Below are positions 1 to 8,637 of a stretch of DNA of 64,000 nt, one piece after another (the first letter of the stretch is position 1; the number at the start of each line of letters is the position of its first letter). The position numbers were made by a program, and so were the translations under genes. This stretch comes from JBKPNJ01 sp963695705 (GTDB lineage Bacteria > Actinomycetota > Actinomycetes > Propionibacteriales > Nocardioidaceae), in NCBI GenBank assembly GCA_963695705.1, contig CAVOHB010000006.1, forward strand, positions 124,001-188,000. Reading direction: 5' to 3'. Below the pieces are notes generated by a model. That model had not been told where the DNA came from. It did not search any database and saw only the letters and a program-made list of their open reading frames with translations.

Positions 1-503
1 AGCCCGCGGACCCGGCCGATCTGCCGCCGGCCCTTCAGCCGTTCGCGGCTGTCCCGCCGCTCGTCACCGACATCGACCTGTCCGTCGACGACCAGATGCT
101 CTATGTGTCGTGCTGGGGCACCGGCGAGCTCAAGCAGTACGACGTCTCCGATCCGGCACACCCGCGCGAGGTGGGCTCGGTGCACCTGGGCGGGATCGTC
201 CGGCGCGCCGCGCACCCGGCGGCGCCGTCGGAGCGACTGGACGGCGGACCGCAGATGGTCGAGGTCAGCCGCGACGGGCGACGGGTCTATATCACCAACT
301 CGCTGTACGGCTCGTGGGACGACCAGTTCTACCCGCACGGAGTCGGCAGCTGGATGGCCAAGCTCGACACGGATCCGGCCTCCGGCGGTCTGACCCCGGA
401 CGAGCGGTTCTTCCCGCACGGCGACGAGTTCCGCGGCCTGCGGGTGCATCAGGTGCGGCTGCAAGGCGGAGACGCCTCCTCCGACTCTTACTGCTACCGC
501 TGA
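1..503 (+). CDS. Methanethiol oxidase / selenium-binding protein SBP56, 3' end only
   Basis: Partial gene, cut by the left edge; about 166 C-terminal residues are read from base 3 to a TGA. Segments such as LVTDIDLSVDDQ, YVSCWGTGELKQYDVSDP, GGPQMVEVSRDGRRVYITNSL and the terminal VHQVRLQGGDASSDSYCYR match the C-terminal blades of the SBP56 beta-propeller family. Characterised bacterial members are copper-dependent methanethiol oxidases that turn methanethiol into formaldehyde, hydrogen sulfide and peroxide. The upstream part, with most of the metal-binding histidines, lies outside the window, so activity cannot be judged. The reading frame has no frameshift here. No gene follows for about 150 bases, so it probably ends its transcription unit. 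Confidence 0.85.
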   Translation, partial: PADPADLPPALQPFAAVPPLVTDIDLSVDDQMLYVSCWGTGELKQYDVSDPAHPREVGSVHLGGIVRRAAHPAAPSERLDGGPQMVEVSRDGRRVYITNSLYGSWDDQFYPHGVGSWMAKLDTDPASGGLTPDERFFPHGDEFRGLRVHQVRLQGGDASSDSYCYR

Positions 504-520
504 CCGCTGACCGCCGCCTA

Positions 521-565
521 GCGTCACGCAGTTCGAGGGTCATGACCCCGCAGGATGCGTGACGT
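521..565. repeat. Nested palindromic intergenic element, copy 1
   Basis: Outer arms CGTCACGCA (522-530) and TGCGTGACG (556-564) are perfect inverted repeats. Between them lies a second perfect palindrome, GGGTCATGACCC. The reverse complement of 63812-63855 shares the first 17-base block CGTCACGCAGTTCGAGG and the closing block CAGGAYGCRTGACG, with only the centre differing. A repeated structure with a variable loop suggests a dispersed REP-like element or a protein-binding/terminator module. It sits between the SBP56 gene and the aldehyde dehydrogenase gene. Confidence 0.6.
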
Positions 566-650
566 AAGCGAGGGGCGGCGCGAGAGGCTAACGTGACGCG
601 GGTACGCGCCGGCGGAGTCTGCCGCCGCACGACTCCGCCCGGAGGTTCTC

Positions 651-2112
651 ATGTCGCTCCTCGACGACGCTGTCTGGCAGAGCAAGATCTTCACCGGGGA
701 GTGGACCGAGGGGTCCGGAGAGCCGTACCCGGTCGTGTCGCCGTCGACGGGCGAGCTACTCGGCGCGATGGGCCGGGCGACGGAGGCTGATGTCACGCGA
801 TCGGCCGCCCGGGCCGCGGAGGCGCAGAAGTCGTGGGCCGCGGCACCGCATGTCGAGAGAGCCGCCGTGCTGCGACGCGCGGGCGACCTGTGGCACCGGC
901 ACTCCGAGGAGATCGTCGGCTGGCTGATGCGCGAGACCGGATCGATCGGTCCGTTCGGCGAGTTCCAGATCATGACGTCGGCCCAGGAGTGCTATGAGGC
1001 CGCCGCGCTTCCCTCCGCACCGTACGGCCAGCTGCTCCCGTCGCAGCACGAGCGCCTCAGCCTGTCCCGCCGGGTCCCCACCGGGGTCGTCGGCGTGATC
1101 GCACCCTTCAACGTGCCGACGATCCTGTCCATCCGGGCGGTGGCACCCGCCCTGGCGCTCGGCAACGCCGTCCTGCTCAAGCCGGACCCGCGCACCGCGG
1201 TCAGCGGCGGAGCCGTCCTCGCTCAGCTGTTCGCCGAGGCGGGCCTGCCTGACGGCCTCCTGCACGTGCTGCCCGGTGGTTCCGAGGTCGGTGAGGCACT
1301 CATCACCGCCCCGTTGGTACGCACCATCGCGTTCACCGGCTCGACGAAGGTGGGACGCGCCGTCGGAGTGCTCGCGGCTCAGCATCTCAAGCGCGTGCAC
1401 CTCGAGCTCGGCGGCAACTCGGCCCTTCTCGTCCTCGATGACGTCGATGTCGAGGCAGCATCGTCGGTCGGCGCCTGGGGTTCGTTCGCCCACCAGGGTC
1501 AGGTGTGCATGGCCGCGGGCCGGCACCTCGTGCAGTCCGGCGTGGCGGACGAGTACGTGTCGGCCCTGGCGGCCCGCGCCGACAGGCTGCCCGTGGGTGA
1601 CCCGACGACGGGAACCGTCGCCCTCGGCCCGGTCATCGACGCCGGCCAGCGGGACCGGATCCACGACTACGTGACCGGCAGTGTGGATGCGGGGGCCCGG
1701 CTCGCCGCCGGCGGCACCTATGACGATCTCTTCTACCGCCCGACGGTGCTCGCCGACGTGCCGCTGACGGCCCCGGCATACTCGGAGGAGATCTTCGGGC
1801 CCGTCGCACCGATCGCCCGCTTCGAACTCGGTCGACGACGCGATCCGTCTCGCGGCCGAGTCCTCGTACGGGTTGTCCCTGGGGATCCTGACCACGGACG
1901 TCATGCGCGGGCTCGAGATCGCCGAGCAGATTCCGTCCGGGCTCATCCATATCAACGATCAGCCGATCAACGACGAGGCAAATGTGCCGTTCGGTGGGGT
2001 ACTCGACTCCGGTACCGGATCGCGGCAGGGAGGCGCGCAGGCGAACATCGAGGCGTTCACCGAGACGCAGTGGGTGACCGTACGAGGATCTCTCCCTGCC
2101 TACCCGTTCTGA
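651..2112 (+). pseudogene. NAD-dependent aldehyde dehydrogenase (vanillin/benzaldehyde type), one frameshift
   Basis: Oxidises an aromatic aldehyde to its acid with NAD(P). Visible motifs are the cofactor segment GVIAPFNVP near residue 150, FTGSTKVG near 229-235, the general base Glu252 in HLELGGN, and the nucleophile Cys286 in GQVCMAAGRH. The HLELGGNSALLVLDDVDV/HQGQVC context is characteristic of vanillin and benzaldehyde dehydrogenases. The frame is lost near base 1825, after EEIFGPVAPIARF, and recovers one frame over as SVDDAIRLAAESSYGLS, ending in TGA at 2112. The start follows GGAGG. It converges with pcaL, overlapping its end by about 13 bases. Its product would feed the pob/pca pathway next door. 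One clean indel with full conservation suggests a sequencing error, or a very recent mutation. Confidence 0.85.
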
Positions 2113-3266
2113 CCGTCGACGTCGAGCGCGTCGAGCGCCTCCGTCGCGATCGCGAACGCCCGGCCGGCCCGCGGCAGGCCGGCGTAGAGGGCTGTGTGCA
2201 ACAGCACCTCGCCGATCTCGTCGCGGGTGAGGCCGTTGCGGATCGCGGCCCGAACGTGCATCGCGATCTCCCGCTCGGCTCCCATCGTGACCACAGCCGC
2301 CAGGGTCGCGATGGAACGTTCCCGGCGTGAGAGACCGGGGCGAGACCAGACGTCGCCCCACGCGTACCTGGTGATGAGTTCCTGGAACGCCGCCGTGAGT
2401 TCGGTGGTCCCCTCGATCGCGGCGTCGACGTGCTCGTTGCCCAGTACGTCGCGCCGGGTGCGGAAGCCGGCCTCGAGCGTGGCACCACCGCCGAAGTGCG
2501 CGAGCAGCAGCCGTGCGGCCACGCCGGGCTGTTCGACGATGGCGATGTGCGCGGCGTTCGCCACCACCTCGACCCGTGCTCCGGCGACGCCTTCGCCGAT
2601 CAGGTCGGCGTGCGCGGGAGGTGTGGCGGAATCGTCCGCCGCGGCGATGACCAGAGTCGGTGCGGCGACACGGCCGAGGTCACCCCGCAGGTCCAGTGCC
2701 GCGATCGCCTCGCAGCACTGGGCATAGCTCTCGGCGTCAGCGTCGGCCAGCATGTTCCGCAGGCCGGCCAGCAGTACGGGGTCCCGCTCGGCGAGAGCCG
2801 GTGTGATCCAGCCGGACACGACGCGCTCGACGATGGAAGCCATCCCGTGCGCGCGGACCTCGGCCGCACGGTCGAGCCAGCCGCGCGCCGGCGGCAGGTG
2901 CGCCGCCGTGCACAGCAGCGCCAGCCGGGCGATCCGCTCGGGGTGATGGATGGCCAGCCACATGGCGGTCATGCCGCCGATCGACAGACCCGCCAGGTGG
3001 ACACGTGCGGAGTGGAGCTCAGCCTGGATGACGTCGAGGACCGCCAGGACATCCAGGCCGAGGTCGGCGACCGTGCACGTGCTTCCCGCCGGTGCGGCGG
3101 GGGAGAGGCCGTGCCCGCGGGCCTCGATCCGGACCACCCTGAACTGTTCGGCCAGCGGGCCCATGACCGGATCCCACATCGACGAGGTAGTGCCGATCGA
3201 ATGCAGCAGGACGAGCACGGGCGCGCCGTCTGGCCCTTCCACCGTCCAGCTCAGCGGGATCGTCAT
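2100..3266 (-). CDS. pcaL: Fused 3-oxoadipate enol-lactonase / 4-carboxymuconolactone decarboxylase
   Basis: A 388-residue bifunctional enzyme of the protocatechuate branch of the beta-ketoadipate pathway. Residues 1-260 are an alpha/beta hydrolase (PcaD activity): the nucleophile is Ser95 in GLSIGG, with likely acid Asp211/212 and His240 in NAAHIAIVEQ. Residues about 266-388 are an AhpD-like carboxymuconolactone decarboxylase (PcaC activity) with GNEHVDAA and MHVRAAIRNGL. This D-C fusion is the actinobacterial PcaL arrangement. The start chosen (MTIPLSW) overlaps the pcaB stop in an ATGA. The open frame continues further upstream, but only into pcaB. It is the last gene of the minus-strand operon and shows no frameshift. 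Confidence 0.93.
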   Translation of the reverse strand: MTIPLSWTVEGPDGAPVLVLLHSIGTTSSMWDPVMGPLAEQFRVVRIEARGHGLSPAAPAGSTCTVADLGLDVLAVLDVIQAELHSARVHLAGLSIGGMTAMWLAIHHPERIARLALLCTAAHLPPARGWLDRAAEVRAHGMASIVERVVSGWITPALAERDPVLLAGLRNMLADADAESYAQCCEAIAALDLRGDLGRVAAPTLVIAAADDSATPPAHADLIGEGVAGARVEVVANAAHIAIVEQPGVAARLLLAHFGGGATLEAGFRTRRDVLGNEHVDAAIEGTTELTAAFQELITRYAWGDVWSRPGLSRRERSIATLAAVVTMGAEREIAMHVRAAIRNGLTRDEIGEVLLHTALYAGLPRAGRAFAIATEALDALDVDGQNG

Positions 3267-4411
3267 CGCGCCCACCGGCCCAGGTAGGCGTCGACGATCT
3301 CCGCCGCACCGGTCGCATCCCCGCCGACGGAGCGGCTCAGCGTCAGGTTGCGGGCCATCGCGGCGGCGTCGACCTGCAGACCGGACAGCGACTCGGCCAC
3401 CCTGGCCGCCGCACCCCCGGTCGCCTGGAGCAGTGCGGTCAGGGTCTGCCACTCGGCGTGCCACGGACCGGCACCGCGCTGCAGCTCGGCGGGCATCGCG
3501 GCGAGCAGGGTGACCACCAGCCCGGGAGCCTGGGCGGCAGCCGCCCGAGCGGTGATCGCGGCAACGGGGTTGTGCTTGTGCGGCATCGACGAGGAACCAC
3601 CGCCGCGGGACTCGCGCAGCTCGCCGACCTCGGTCTGGGCCAGCAGCACGACGTCACCGGCGACCTTGGCCAGCGAGCCGCAGGTGATGCCGAGCCCGGC
3701 GGCCAGCGCGGCGATCCGGCTGCGTTCGGTGTGCCAGACGCCGCCGGGGTCGGTGAGCGCGAGCTCGGCGGCGAAGGCCGCGCGTACGGCGGGTCCGTCC
3801 GGGTGCCAGCCGGCCAGGGTGCCGGTCGCGCCACCGAGCTGCACGGCAAGCTCGGCCCGGGTCGCCCGCAGCCGGGCGACCGACCGGTCGAGTCCCTCTC
3901 CCCAGCCGGCGGCGACCGCGCCGAACGTCGTGGGGAGGGCCTGCTGCATCAGCGTCCGCCCGATCATGGTGGTGGCCCGATGCCTGCGTGCCAGCGCCGC
4001 ACATGCATCGGCTGCCCCACCAAGGGCGTCGAGGATCAGGTCCAACGCAGAACGGGCGACGAGCATGGCAGCGGTGTCGACGATGTCCTGGCTGGTGGCG
4101 CCGAGATGCACGCCGGCGGCCGCCCTCGGTCCCGCAGCGTCCTGCAGCCGTGCCCGCAGGTCGTGCACCAGCGGGATCACCGGGTTGCCGTCGTCGGCAG
4201 CCCGCCGCCCGAGGTCGGCCGGGTCGCTGCGGGCGAGCTCCACGCAGGCGTGGCCGATCGTGTCCGCGGTGGCACCGTCGATGAGCCCGGCTGACGCGCA
4301 GGCGCGCGCCAGCGCGGCCTCGGTGTCGCACAGCGCCCGTATCCAGGCCCGGTCGCCGGTGGCGTCGGCTACCGCGGTGGCACCGAAGACGGGATCCCAG
4401 AGCCTGCTCAT
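3263..4411 (-). CDS. pcaB: 3-carboxy-cis,cis-muconate cycloisomerase
   Basis: 382 residues of the fumarase/aspartase superfamily. It cyclises 3-carboxymuconate, the product of PcaGH, to 4-carboxymuconolactone. The superfamily signature GSSSMPHKHNP is at about 272-282 and the VHLGATSQDIVDTA segment at about 101-114; both line the active site. The length is somewhat shorter than the roughly 450 residues of full PcaB proteins but includes all core signatures. The start MSRLWDPVFG follows the pcaG stop by about 12 bases, and its stop overlaps the pcaL start in ATGA, indicating translational coupling. The frame is intact, unlike pcaG and pcaH immediately upstream. Confidence 0.93.
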   Translation of the reverse strand: MSRLWDPVFGATAVADATGDRAWIRALCDTEAALARACASAGLIDGATADTIGHACVELARSDPADLGRRAADDGNPVIPLVHDLRARLQDAAGPRAAAGVHLGATSQDIVDTAAMLVARSALDLILDALGGAADACAALARRHRATTMIGRTLMQQALPTTFGAVAAGWGEGLDRSVARLRATRAELAVQLGGATGTLAGWHPDGPAVRAAFAAELALTDPGGVWHTERSRIAALAAGLGITCGSLAKVAGDVVLLAQTEVGELRESRGGGSSSMPHKHNPVAAITARAAAAQAPGLVVTLLAAMPAELQRGAGPWHAEWQTLTALLQATGGAAARVAESLSGLQVDAAAMARNLTLSRSVGGDATGAAEIVDAYLGRWAR

Positions 4412-4423
4412 CGGTTCAGCGTG

Positions 4424-4995
4424 TCAGACCACGAAGAACGGCGTCTCGTCCTCGCCCTGGATCCGGATGTCGAAGCGCAGCGCTGCCGTCATCCTCGGCG
4501 ACCGCGATCAGCAGCCGCCGGTCGTCGGCCGGCAGCGCGCGAGCACGGGGATCGGCGTTGTTCGCCTCGGCCTCGTCCGGGAAGTAGATCCGGGTCACCA
4601 GCCGCTTCAGCAGGCCCCGGGCGAACACCGAGACATCGAGGTGGGGCGCCTCGGTGCCGCCGTCGCCGTCCGGGAGGGCACCCGGCTTGAGGGTGCGGAG
4701 GAAGTACGGCCCGGTGGCGTCGGTGGGGCACCGCCCGAAGCCGCGGAACCCGGACGCGCGACCGCGCCACGCGGGTCGTCGGGATGGTTGAAGCGTCCGT
4801 CGGGATCGGCCTGCCACATCTCGACCAGGCCGTCCGGCACCGGCTCACCGGCGCCGTCGGTGAGCCGGCCGGCGATGGTGATGACGGCCGGCTGTACCCT
4901 CGGCGCGCCACGTCCGGCCCGTCCTGCCCATGGCAGCACGATGGCGAGGAACGGCCCGACGGTCTGCGACGGCGTCGAGCCGGCCGCTCACTCAT
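4424..4995 (-). pseudogene. pcaG: Protocatechuate 3,4-dioxygenase alpha subunit, several frameshifts
   Basis: Alpha subunit of the Fe(III) intradiol dioxygenase that opens protocatechuate to 3-carboxymuconate. Reassembled across frames it reads TPSQTVGPFLAIVLPWAG, ITIAGRLTDGAGEPVPDGLVE, MWQADPDGRFNHPDDPRG, TGPYFLRTLKPGALPDGDGG, APHLDVSVFARGLLKRLVTR, IYFPDE and a terminal FDIRIQGEDETPFFVV. At least three single-base shifts are needed: just after the ATG (4995), near 4755 and near 4480. The catalytic iron ligands of this enzyme sit in the beta subunit. The start overlaps the pcaH end. The protein is conserved outside the shifts, which suggests consensus errors rather than decay. Confidence 0.85.
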
Positions 4996-5722
4996 CGTCG
5001 GTCTCGGTTTCGAACGGTGTCTGCTCGCGGCCGCGCAGCACGATGTCGAACGCGGAACCCCAGCGCCCAGTGGTCGGTCGTGACCCCGTGGTCGTAGCCG
5101 GCGATCATCCGGCCCGCGCCTTCTCGTCCGGTACGGAGTTGAAGATCGGGTCCTGGAAGAACAGCGGGTCGTCCGGGAAGTACATCTGGGTGACCAGCCG
5201 TTGCGTGAAGGCGCGCCCGAACACCGAGAAGTGGATGTGCGCCGGGCGCCAGGCATTGGCGTGGTTCCTCCACGGGTACGCGCCGGGCCTGATGGTGGTG
5301 AACCGGTAGCGCCCCAGCGGAGTCGGTCGCGGCTGCGACCGAGACCGGAGAAGTGCGGATCCAGCGGAGCCGCCCACTGGTCGGTCGACGTGACGGTAGC
5401 GTGCCGGCCGCGTTCGCCTGCCAGATCTCGAGCAGCGTGTTCGGGACGGCGCGCCCGTCCGGAGTCGAGGACCCGACCGTGCACGATGATGCGCTGGCCG
5501 ATGCCTCTCCGCCGTCCGTGCCGAGTGAGGTCGTTCGTCGCCGGGCTGCACGCGATTGTCGACCGAAGAGCGGGCCGGTGAGCTCGGTCAGTCGTTGCGG
5601 GAGCAGCCGCAGCGGGTTTTCGGGATGCCGTAGCGCGGTGCTGCGGTATCGGTCGAAGCGACAGCGGTGGATGTGTGCCGTCCGGGTCGGTGACGTAGGC
5701 GGCACGGGAGCCGGTCGCTCAC
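4988..5722 (-). pseudogene. pcaH: Protocatechuate 3,4-dioxygenase beta subunit, several frameshifts
   Basis: Iron-binding subunit of protocatechuate 3,4-dioxygenase. Pieces in different frames read AYVTDPDGTHPPL, YRSTALRHPENPL, LTELTGPLFG, GRAVPNTLLEIWQANAAG, GRYRFTTIRPGAYPWRNH, NAWRPAHIHFSVFG, QRLVTQMYFPDDPLF and a terminal FDIVLRGREQTPFETETDDE. The PYPW-like and WRPAHIHFS segments carry the Tyr and His iron ligands of the family. About five shifts are needed (near 5690, 5565, 5520, 5390-5330 and 5055). The likely GTG start (5722) overlaps the pobA stop in GTGA, so pobA-pcaH-pcaG-pcaB-pcaL are all coupled. Confidence 0.85.
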
Positions 5723-6924
5723 CGGTAGGACCATCCACGCTCGTAGGGCAGGCCGGTGTAGTTCTCGGCGAGCGACGTCGCCATCGCCCGCGACGCGGTG
5801 ACGTATCGCAGCTGTGACACGGCGAGCTGCTCGCCGAAAGCGTCGTCGCCCGGATCGACGTGCAGCATCGTGGTCATCCACCAGGAGAAGTGCGTGGCAC
5901 GCCACACGCGCCGCAGCACCGTGTCGGTGTACGCGTCGAGCAGCTCCTCGCCGACGCCGGCGTAGAAGCCGCCGAGGGCGTGCGGCGAGCACTCGCACGT
6001 CGGCGACGGCCAGGTTCATGCCCTTCGCACCGGTCGGCGGCACGATGTGCGCGGCATCGCCGGCGAGGAACAGACGCCCGTACTGCATCGGCTAGAGACG
6101 ACGCTGCGCATCGGGGTGATGCCTTTGTCCACCAGGGTCCCTCGGTCGAGCGCGAAAGCCGTCATCCGTGGCCAGCCGGGTCTGCAGTTCGGCCCAGATG
6201 CGGTCGTCCGGCCAGTCGTCGAACGTCGTCGGCGCCGGGCACCTGGAGGTACATGCGGGTGATCGCCGGCGACCGCATCGAGTGCAGCGCGAAGCCGTTG
6301 CGGTGGCGGCTGTAGATGAGCTCGTCGGAGATCGGTGGTGCCTCGGCCAGGATGCCCAGCCATGCGAACGGGTAGTCCGCTCGTAGGGCGTAGGCCCGGC
6401 ATGTGGTCCCGGCTCACCCCGTGCAAGCCGTCCGCGCCGACGACGAAGTCGCATCGAGGGTCCGTCGCCTCCGGTGGACGAAGCATGCGGGGCGCTCGGT
6501 GTCGAGGTCACGCAGGGCCACGTCGCCCACGTCGAAGCGGATGTCGAGCCCTCGGCGCAGCACGGGCCGCGATCAGGTCCTTCACGACCTCCTGCTGGCC
6601 GTACACGGTGATCTCCGGCCGGTGAGCTCGGCGAAGTCGATCCGATGGCGGGCCCGGTCGAAGCGCAGCTCAGTTCCCTCGTGCGGCAGCCCTCTCGCGT
6701 CCATGCGTTTGCCGACGTCGGCCTCGCGCAGCGTTTCGACGGTGCCGTGCTCGAGGACGCCGGCGCGAACCCGGTGCTCGACGTACGTCGCGGTCACGCC
6801 GCTCGAGCACGATCGACTCGATGCCCTGCAGGTGGAGCAAGTGGGACAGGAGCAACCCGGCCGGTCCTGCGCCGACGATTGCGACCTGGGTGCGCACCCG
6901 GGTCGCTCCCGTCGCCGCCGCCAC
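5719..6924 (-). pseudogene. pobA: 4-hydroxybenzoate 3-monooxygenase, many frameshifts
   Basis: FAD-dependent monooxygenase making protocatechuate from 4-hydroxybenzoate with NAD(P)H. The GTG start reads into VAIVGAGPAGLLLSHLLHL, the FAD-binding GxGxxG. Other frames give YVEHRVRAGVLEHGTVETL, ITVYGQQEVVKDLIA, FVVGADGLHGVSRDH (the DG motif), ISDELIYSRHRNGFALHSM, FALDRGTLVDKGITPMRS, GRLFLAGDAAHIVPPTGAKG (the GD motif) and LAENYTGLPYERGWSYR at the end. At least eight one-base shifts occur in 1.2 kb, yet every PobA motif is preserved. It starts 14 bases after the MetE-like gene and overlaps pcaH. Confidence 0.85.
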
Positions 6925-6937
6925 CGTCGGGCGGGCA

Positions 6938-8065
6938 TCAGCCCCAGACCTCAGCAGCTGTCTCGATGATCAGCCGCAGCTTCGCGACCGCCTCCTCAAG
7001 CGTGAGGTTGTTTCCTTCCACGGTGGAGGAGAAGCCGCACTGCCCCGACAGGCAGAGCTGGTCGAGTGGGACGAACTTCGCTGCCTCGTCGATCCTTCTC
7101 TTGAGGTCGTCCTTGGACTCCAGCTGCGGCCGCTTGGTGGTCACGAGCCCGAGCACGACGAGCTTTCCGGGAGGGACGAAGCGCAGCGGTTCGAACCCTC
7201 CGGAGCGCGCGTCGTCGTACTCGAGGAAGAAACCGTCGACGTCCAGCCGGCCGAACAGGGCCTCGGCGACGAAGTCGTACCCGCCCTCGGCGACCCAGGA
7301 GGAGCGGAAGTTGCCCCTGCACATGTGCGTGGTGACGGCGAGGCCCTCGGGTCGGTCGGCCAGCGCAGCGTTGATCTGGTTGATGTAGCGCTCGTGCTGG
7401 TGCTCGGCGTCGTCGCCCCGGGCGGCGATGTCCGCCCGCTGCGCGGGATCGTTGAGGTAGGCCAGGCTGGTGTCGTCCAGCTGCAGGTACGTGCAGCCGA
7501 GCGCCGCGATCTCCTTGACCTGCCGGGCATAGGCCGCCGACAGGTCGGCCCAGAACTCCTCCTCGTCCGGGTACACCTCCGGGTCGAGGGCGGCGCGGCC
7601 GCCCCGGTAGTGCACCATGCTCGGGGACGGGATCGTCAGCTTCGGCGTCCCCGTGCTGGCCACCGACTGCAGGAACGTGAAGTCCGCACCGAAGATAGGC
7701 GCGTCGTCGTCGTCCAGACCAACCTTGTCGTCCACCTTCAGCCCGGCCGACGTGAAGTCGAGGTCCCCCTGCTCGTTGCGGAAGTGCACCTGGATCGGTT
7801 CTGTCGTACGGCTGATGCCGTGCAGCCGGTAGATGAAGTCCATGTGCCACGACGTACGCCGGAACTCGCCGTCCGTCACCGTCTGCAGCCCGATCTCCTC
7901 CTGCAGACGGACGACGTCGCGAACGGCGTCGTCCTCGACGGCCCGGAGCTCGGCCGCGGTGATCTTGTCCTGCCGGCGCTCGTGGCGCGCCTGGAGCAGC
8001 TCCTTGGGTCGCAGCAGACTGCCCACATGGTCGGCGCGGAACGGGGGAGTCTCCCGGCGAGTCAT
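6938..8065 (-). CDS. Cobalamin-independent methionine synthase-like methyltransferase (MetE C-terminal/YxjG type)
   Basis: 375 residues, intact, the length of the short single-domain MetE relatives (YxjG/YxjH) rather than the roughly 750-residue two-domain MetE. The zinc ligands are recognisable: His247 and Cys249 in THMCRGN, Glu282 in LEYDD and Cys343 in SGQCGFSS. ADHVGSLLRP at the N-terminus is typical. Such proteins transfer methyl groups to homocysteine or a related thiol; the donor is not evident. It lies 14 bases upstream of pobA on the same strand and probably heads the aromatic operon, which is an odd place for methionine synthesis. A role in recycling methyl groups from methoxylated aromatics is my inference. 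Confidence 0.88.
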   Translation of the reverse strand: MTRRETPPFRADHVGSLLRPKELLQARHERRQDKITAAELRAVEDDAVRDVVRLQEEIGLQTVTDGEFRRTSWHMDFIYRLHGISRTTEPIQVHFRNEQGDLDFTSAGLKVDDKVGLDDDDAPIFGADFTFLQSVASTGTPKLTIPSPSMVHYRGGRAALDPEVYPDEEEFWADLSAAYARQVKEIAALGCTYLQLDDTSLAYLNDPAQRADIAARGDDAEHQHERYINQINAALADRPEGLAVTTHMCRGNFRSSWVAEGGYDFVAEALFGRLDVDGFFLEYDDARSGGFEPLRFVPPGKLVVLGLVTTKRPQLESKDDLKRRIDEAAKFVPLDQLCLSGQCGFSSTVEGNNLTLEEAVAKLRLIIETAAEVWG

Positions 8066-8074
8066 GGGTCGACC

Positions 8075-8280
8075 CTACGACGAGCCTCCCGCGCGCGCGT
8101 ATGTACTGGACTCCCGGATGACGAGATCCGGCTCGAACACGACCTGTCGATGACGGTGTGCCGAAACGCGGGCGATGGGCTGCCCGGCCCGCACGCGGTC
8201 GCTCACCGCGACCTGCACGCTGTGCGGCTGCAGGTGCCATGTCGACGGACTGGTAGTAGTGGAAGCCGGGTCATCATGCC
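8075..8280 (-). pseudogene. Possible 3' remnant of a LacI-family regulator
   Basis: The last readable residues, RQVVFEPDLVIRESS, resemble the C-terminal beta strand of LacI/GalR regulators (usually PxELVxRxSS). A neighbouring frame supplies FHYYQSVDMAP, reminiscent of the region before it. There is no helix-turn-helix, no start codon and no continuous frame. The piece ends ten bases before the MetE-like gene, so it may be the remains of the aromatic operon's regulator. Otherwise this 300-base gap (8066-8379) shows nothing recognisable. Confidence 0.3.
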
Positions 8281-8379
8281 CTCCTCGGTCGCCGGGTGCT
8301 TGGAGCACCATCCAGCCGGCGTGGTCCACGGGGCCGTGCATTGGCCTACACTGACGTTCATGGCAAACCAGGGCATTTC

Positions 8380-8568
8380 GTGACCAACAACCTGAACAGT
8401 GTCGTGGAATTCCTGGCGGCGTTCTTCTTGGGGATCACCGCTCTGCTCGTTCTGATGGTCCGTCTCGAAGCCAGTCTTTCGACCGTGAAGGTCGCCGAGC
8501 GTCCTGGGGCTCAGCTGGCAACGCCTGGCGAGGCGCCCTCGACGATCGTCCTGAGCGGCGACGCCTGA
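8380..8568 (+). CDS. Small single-pass membrane protein, unknown function
   Basis: A 62-residue frame starting at GTG (8380) with VTNNLNSVVEF, followed by one clear hydrophobic helix (FLAAFFLGITALLVLMV, about residues 12-28) and a polar tail ending in STIVLSGDA. A possible -10 box TACACT lies at 8347-8352, giving a short leader. A longer frame opens at 8296, but its extra residues are arginine-rich and look non-coding. I do not recognise a family. It precedes the TetR gene on the same strand by 65 bases and may be a membrane partner or target of that regulator. Confidence 0.4.
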   Translation: MTNNLNSVVEFLAAFFLGITALLVLMVRLEASLSTVKVAERPGAQLATPGEAPSTIVLSGDA

Positions 8569-8595
8569 GGCTCGCGCGCCAAAGCATCGCGCAAG

Positions 8596-8637
8596 AGGCT
8601 CTTCATTTGAATGCAAGATAGGCTCTTTATTCAATGA
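8596..8637 (+). promoter_or_regulatory. Direct-repeat operator candidate overlapping the TetR start
   Basis: AGGCTCTTCATTTGAATG (8596-8613) is followed 24 bases later by AGGCTCTTTATTCAATG (8620-8637). The second copy covers the ATG at 8634. The same stretch holds an inverted pair, TTCATTTGAAT and ATTCAATGAA. AT-rich repeats in a very GC-rich sequence, placed on top of a TetR start, suggest an autoregulatory operator. Confidence 0.4.

Noticed and set aside
3348..5309. Long plus-strand open frame (653 codons) over the pca genes
   Set aside because: Antisense shadow of pcaB/pcaG typical of very GC-rich DNA; low-complexity Ser/Ala/Arg composition and no family motif.
7185..7198. GGTTCGAACC resembling a tRNA T-loop
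   Set aside because: Lies inside the conserved coding sequence of the MetE-like gene; no acceptor or anticodon stem around it.
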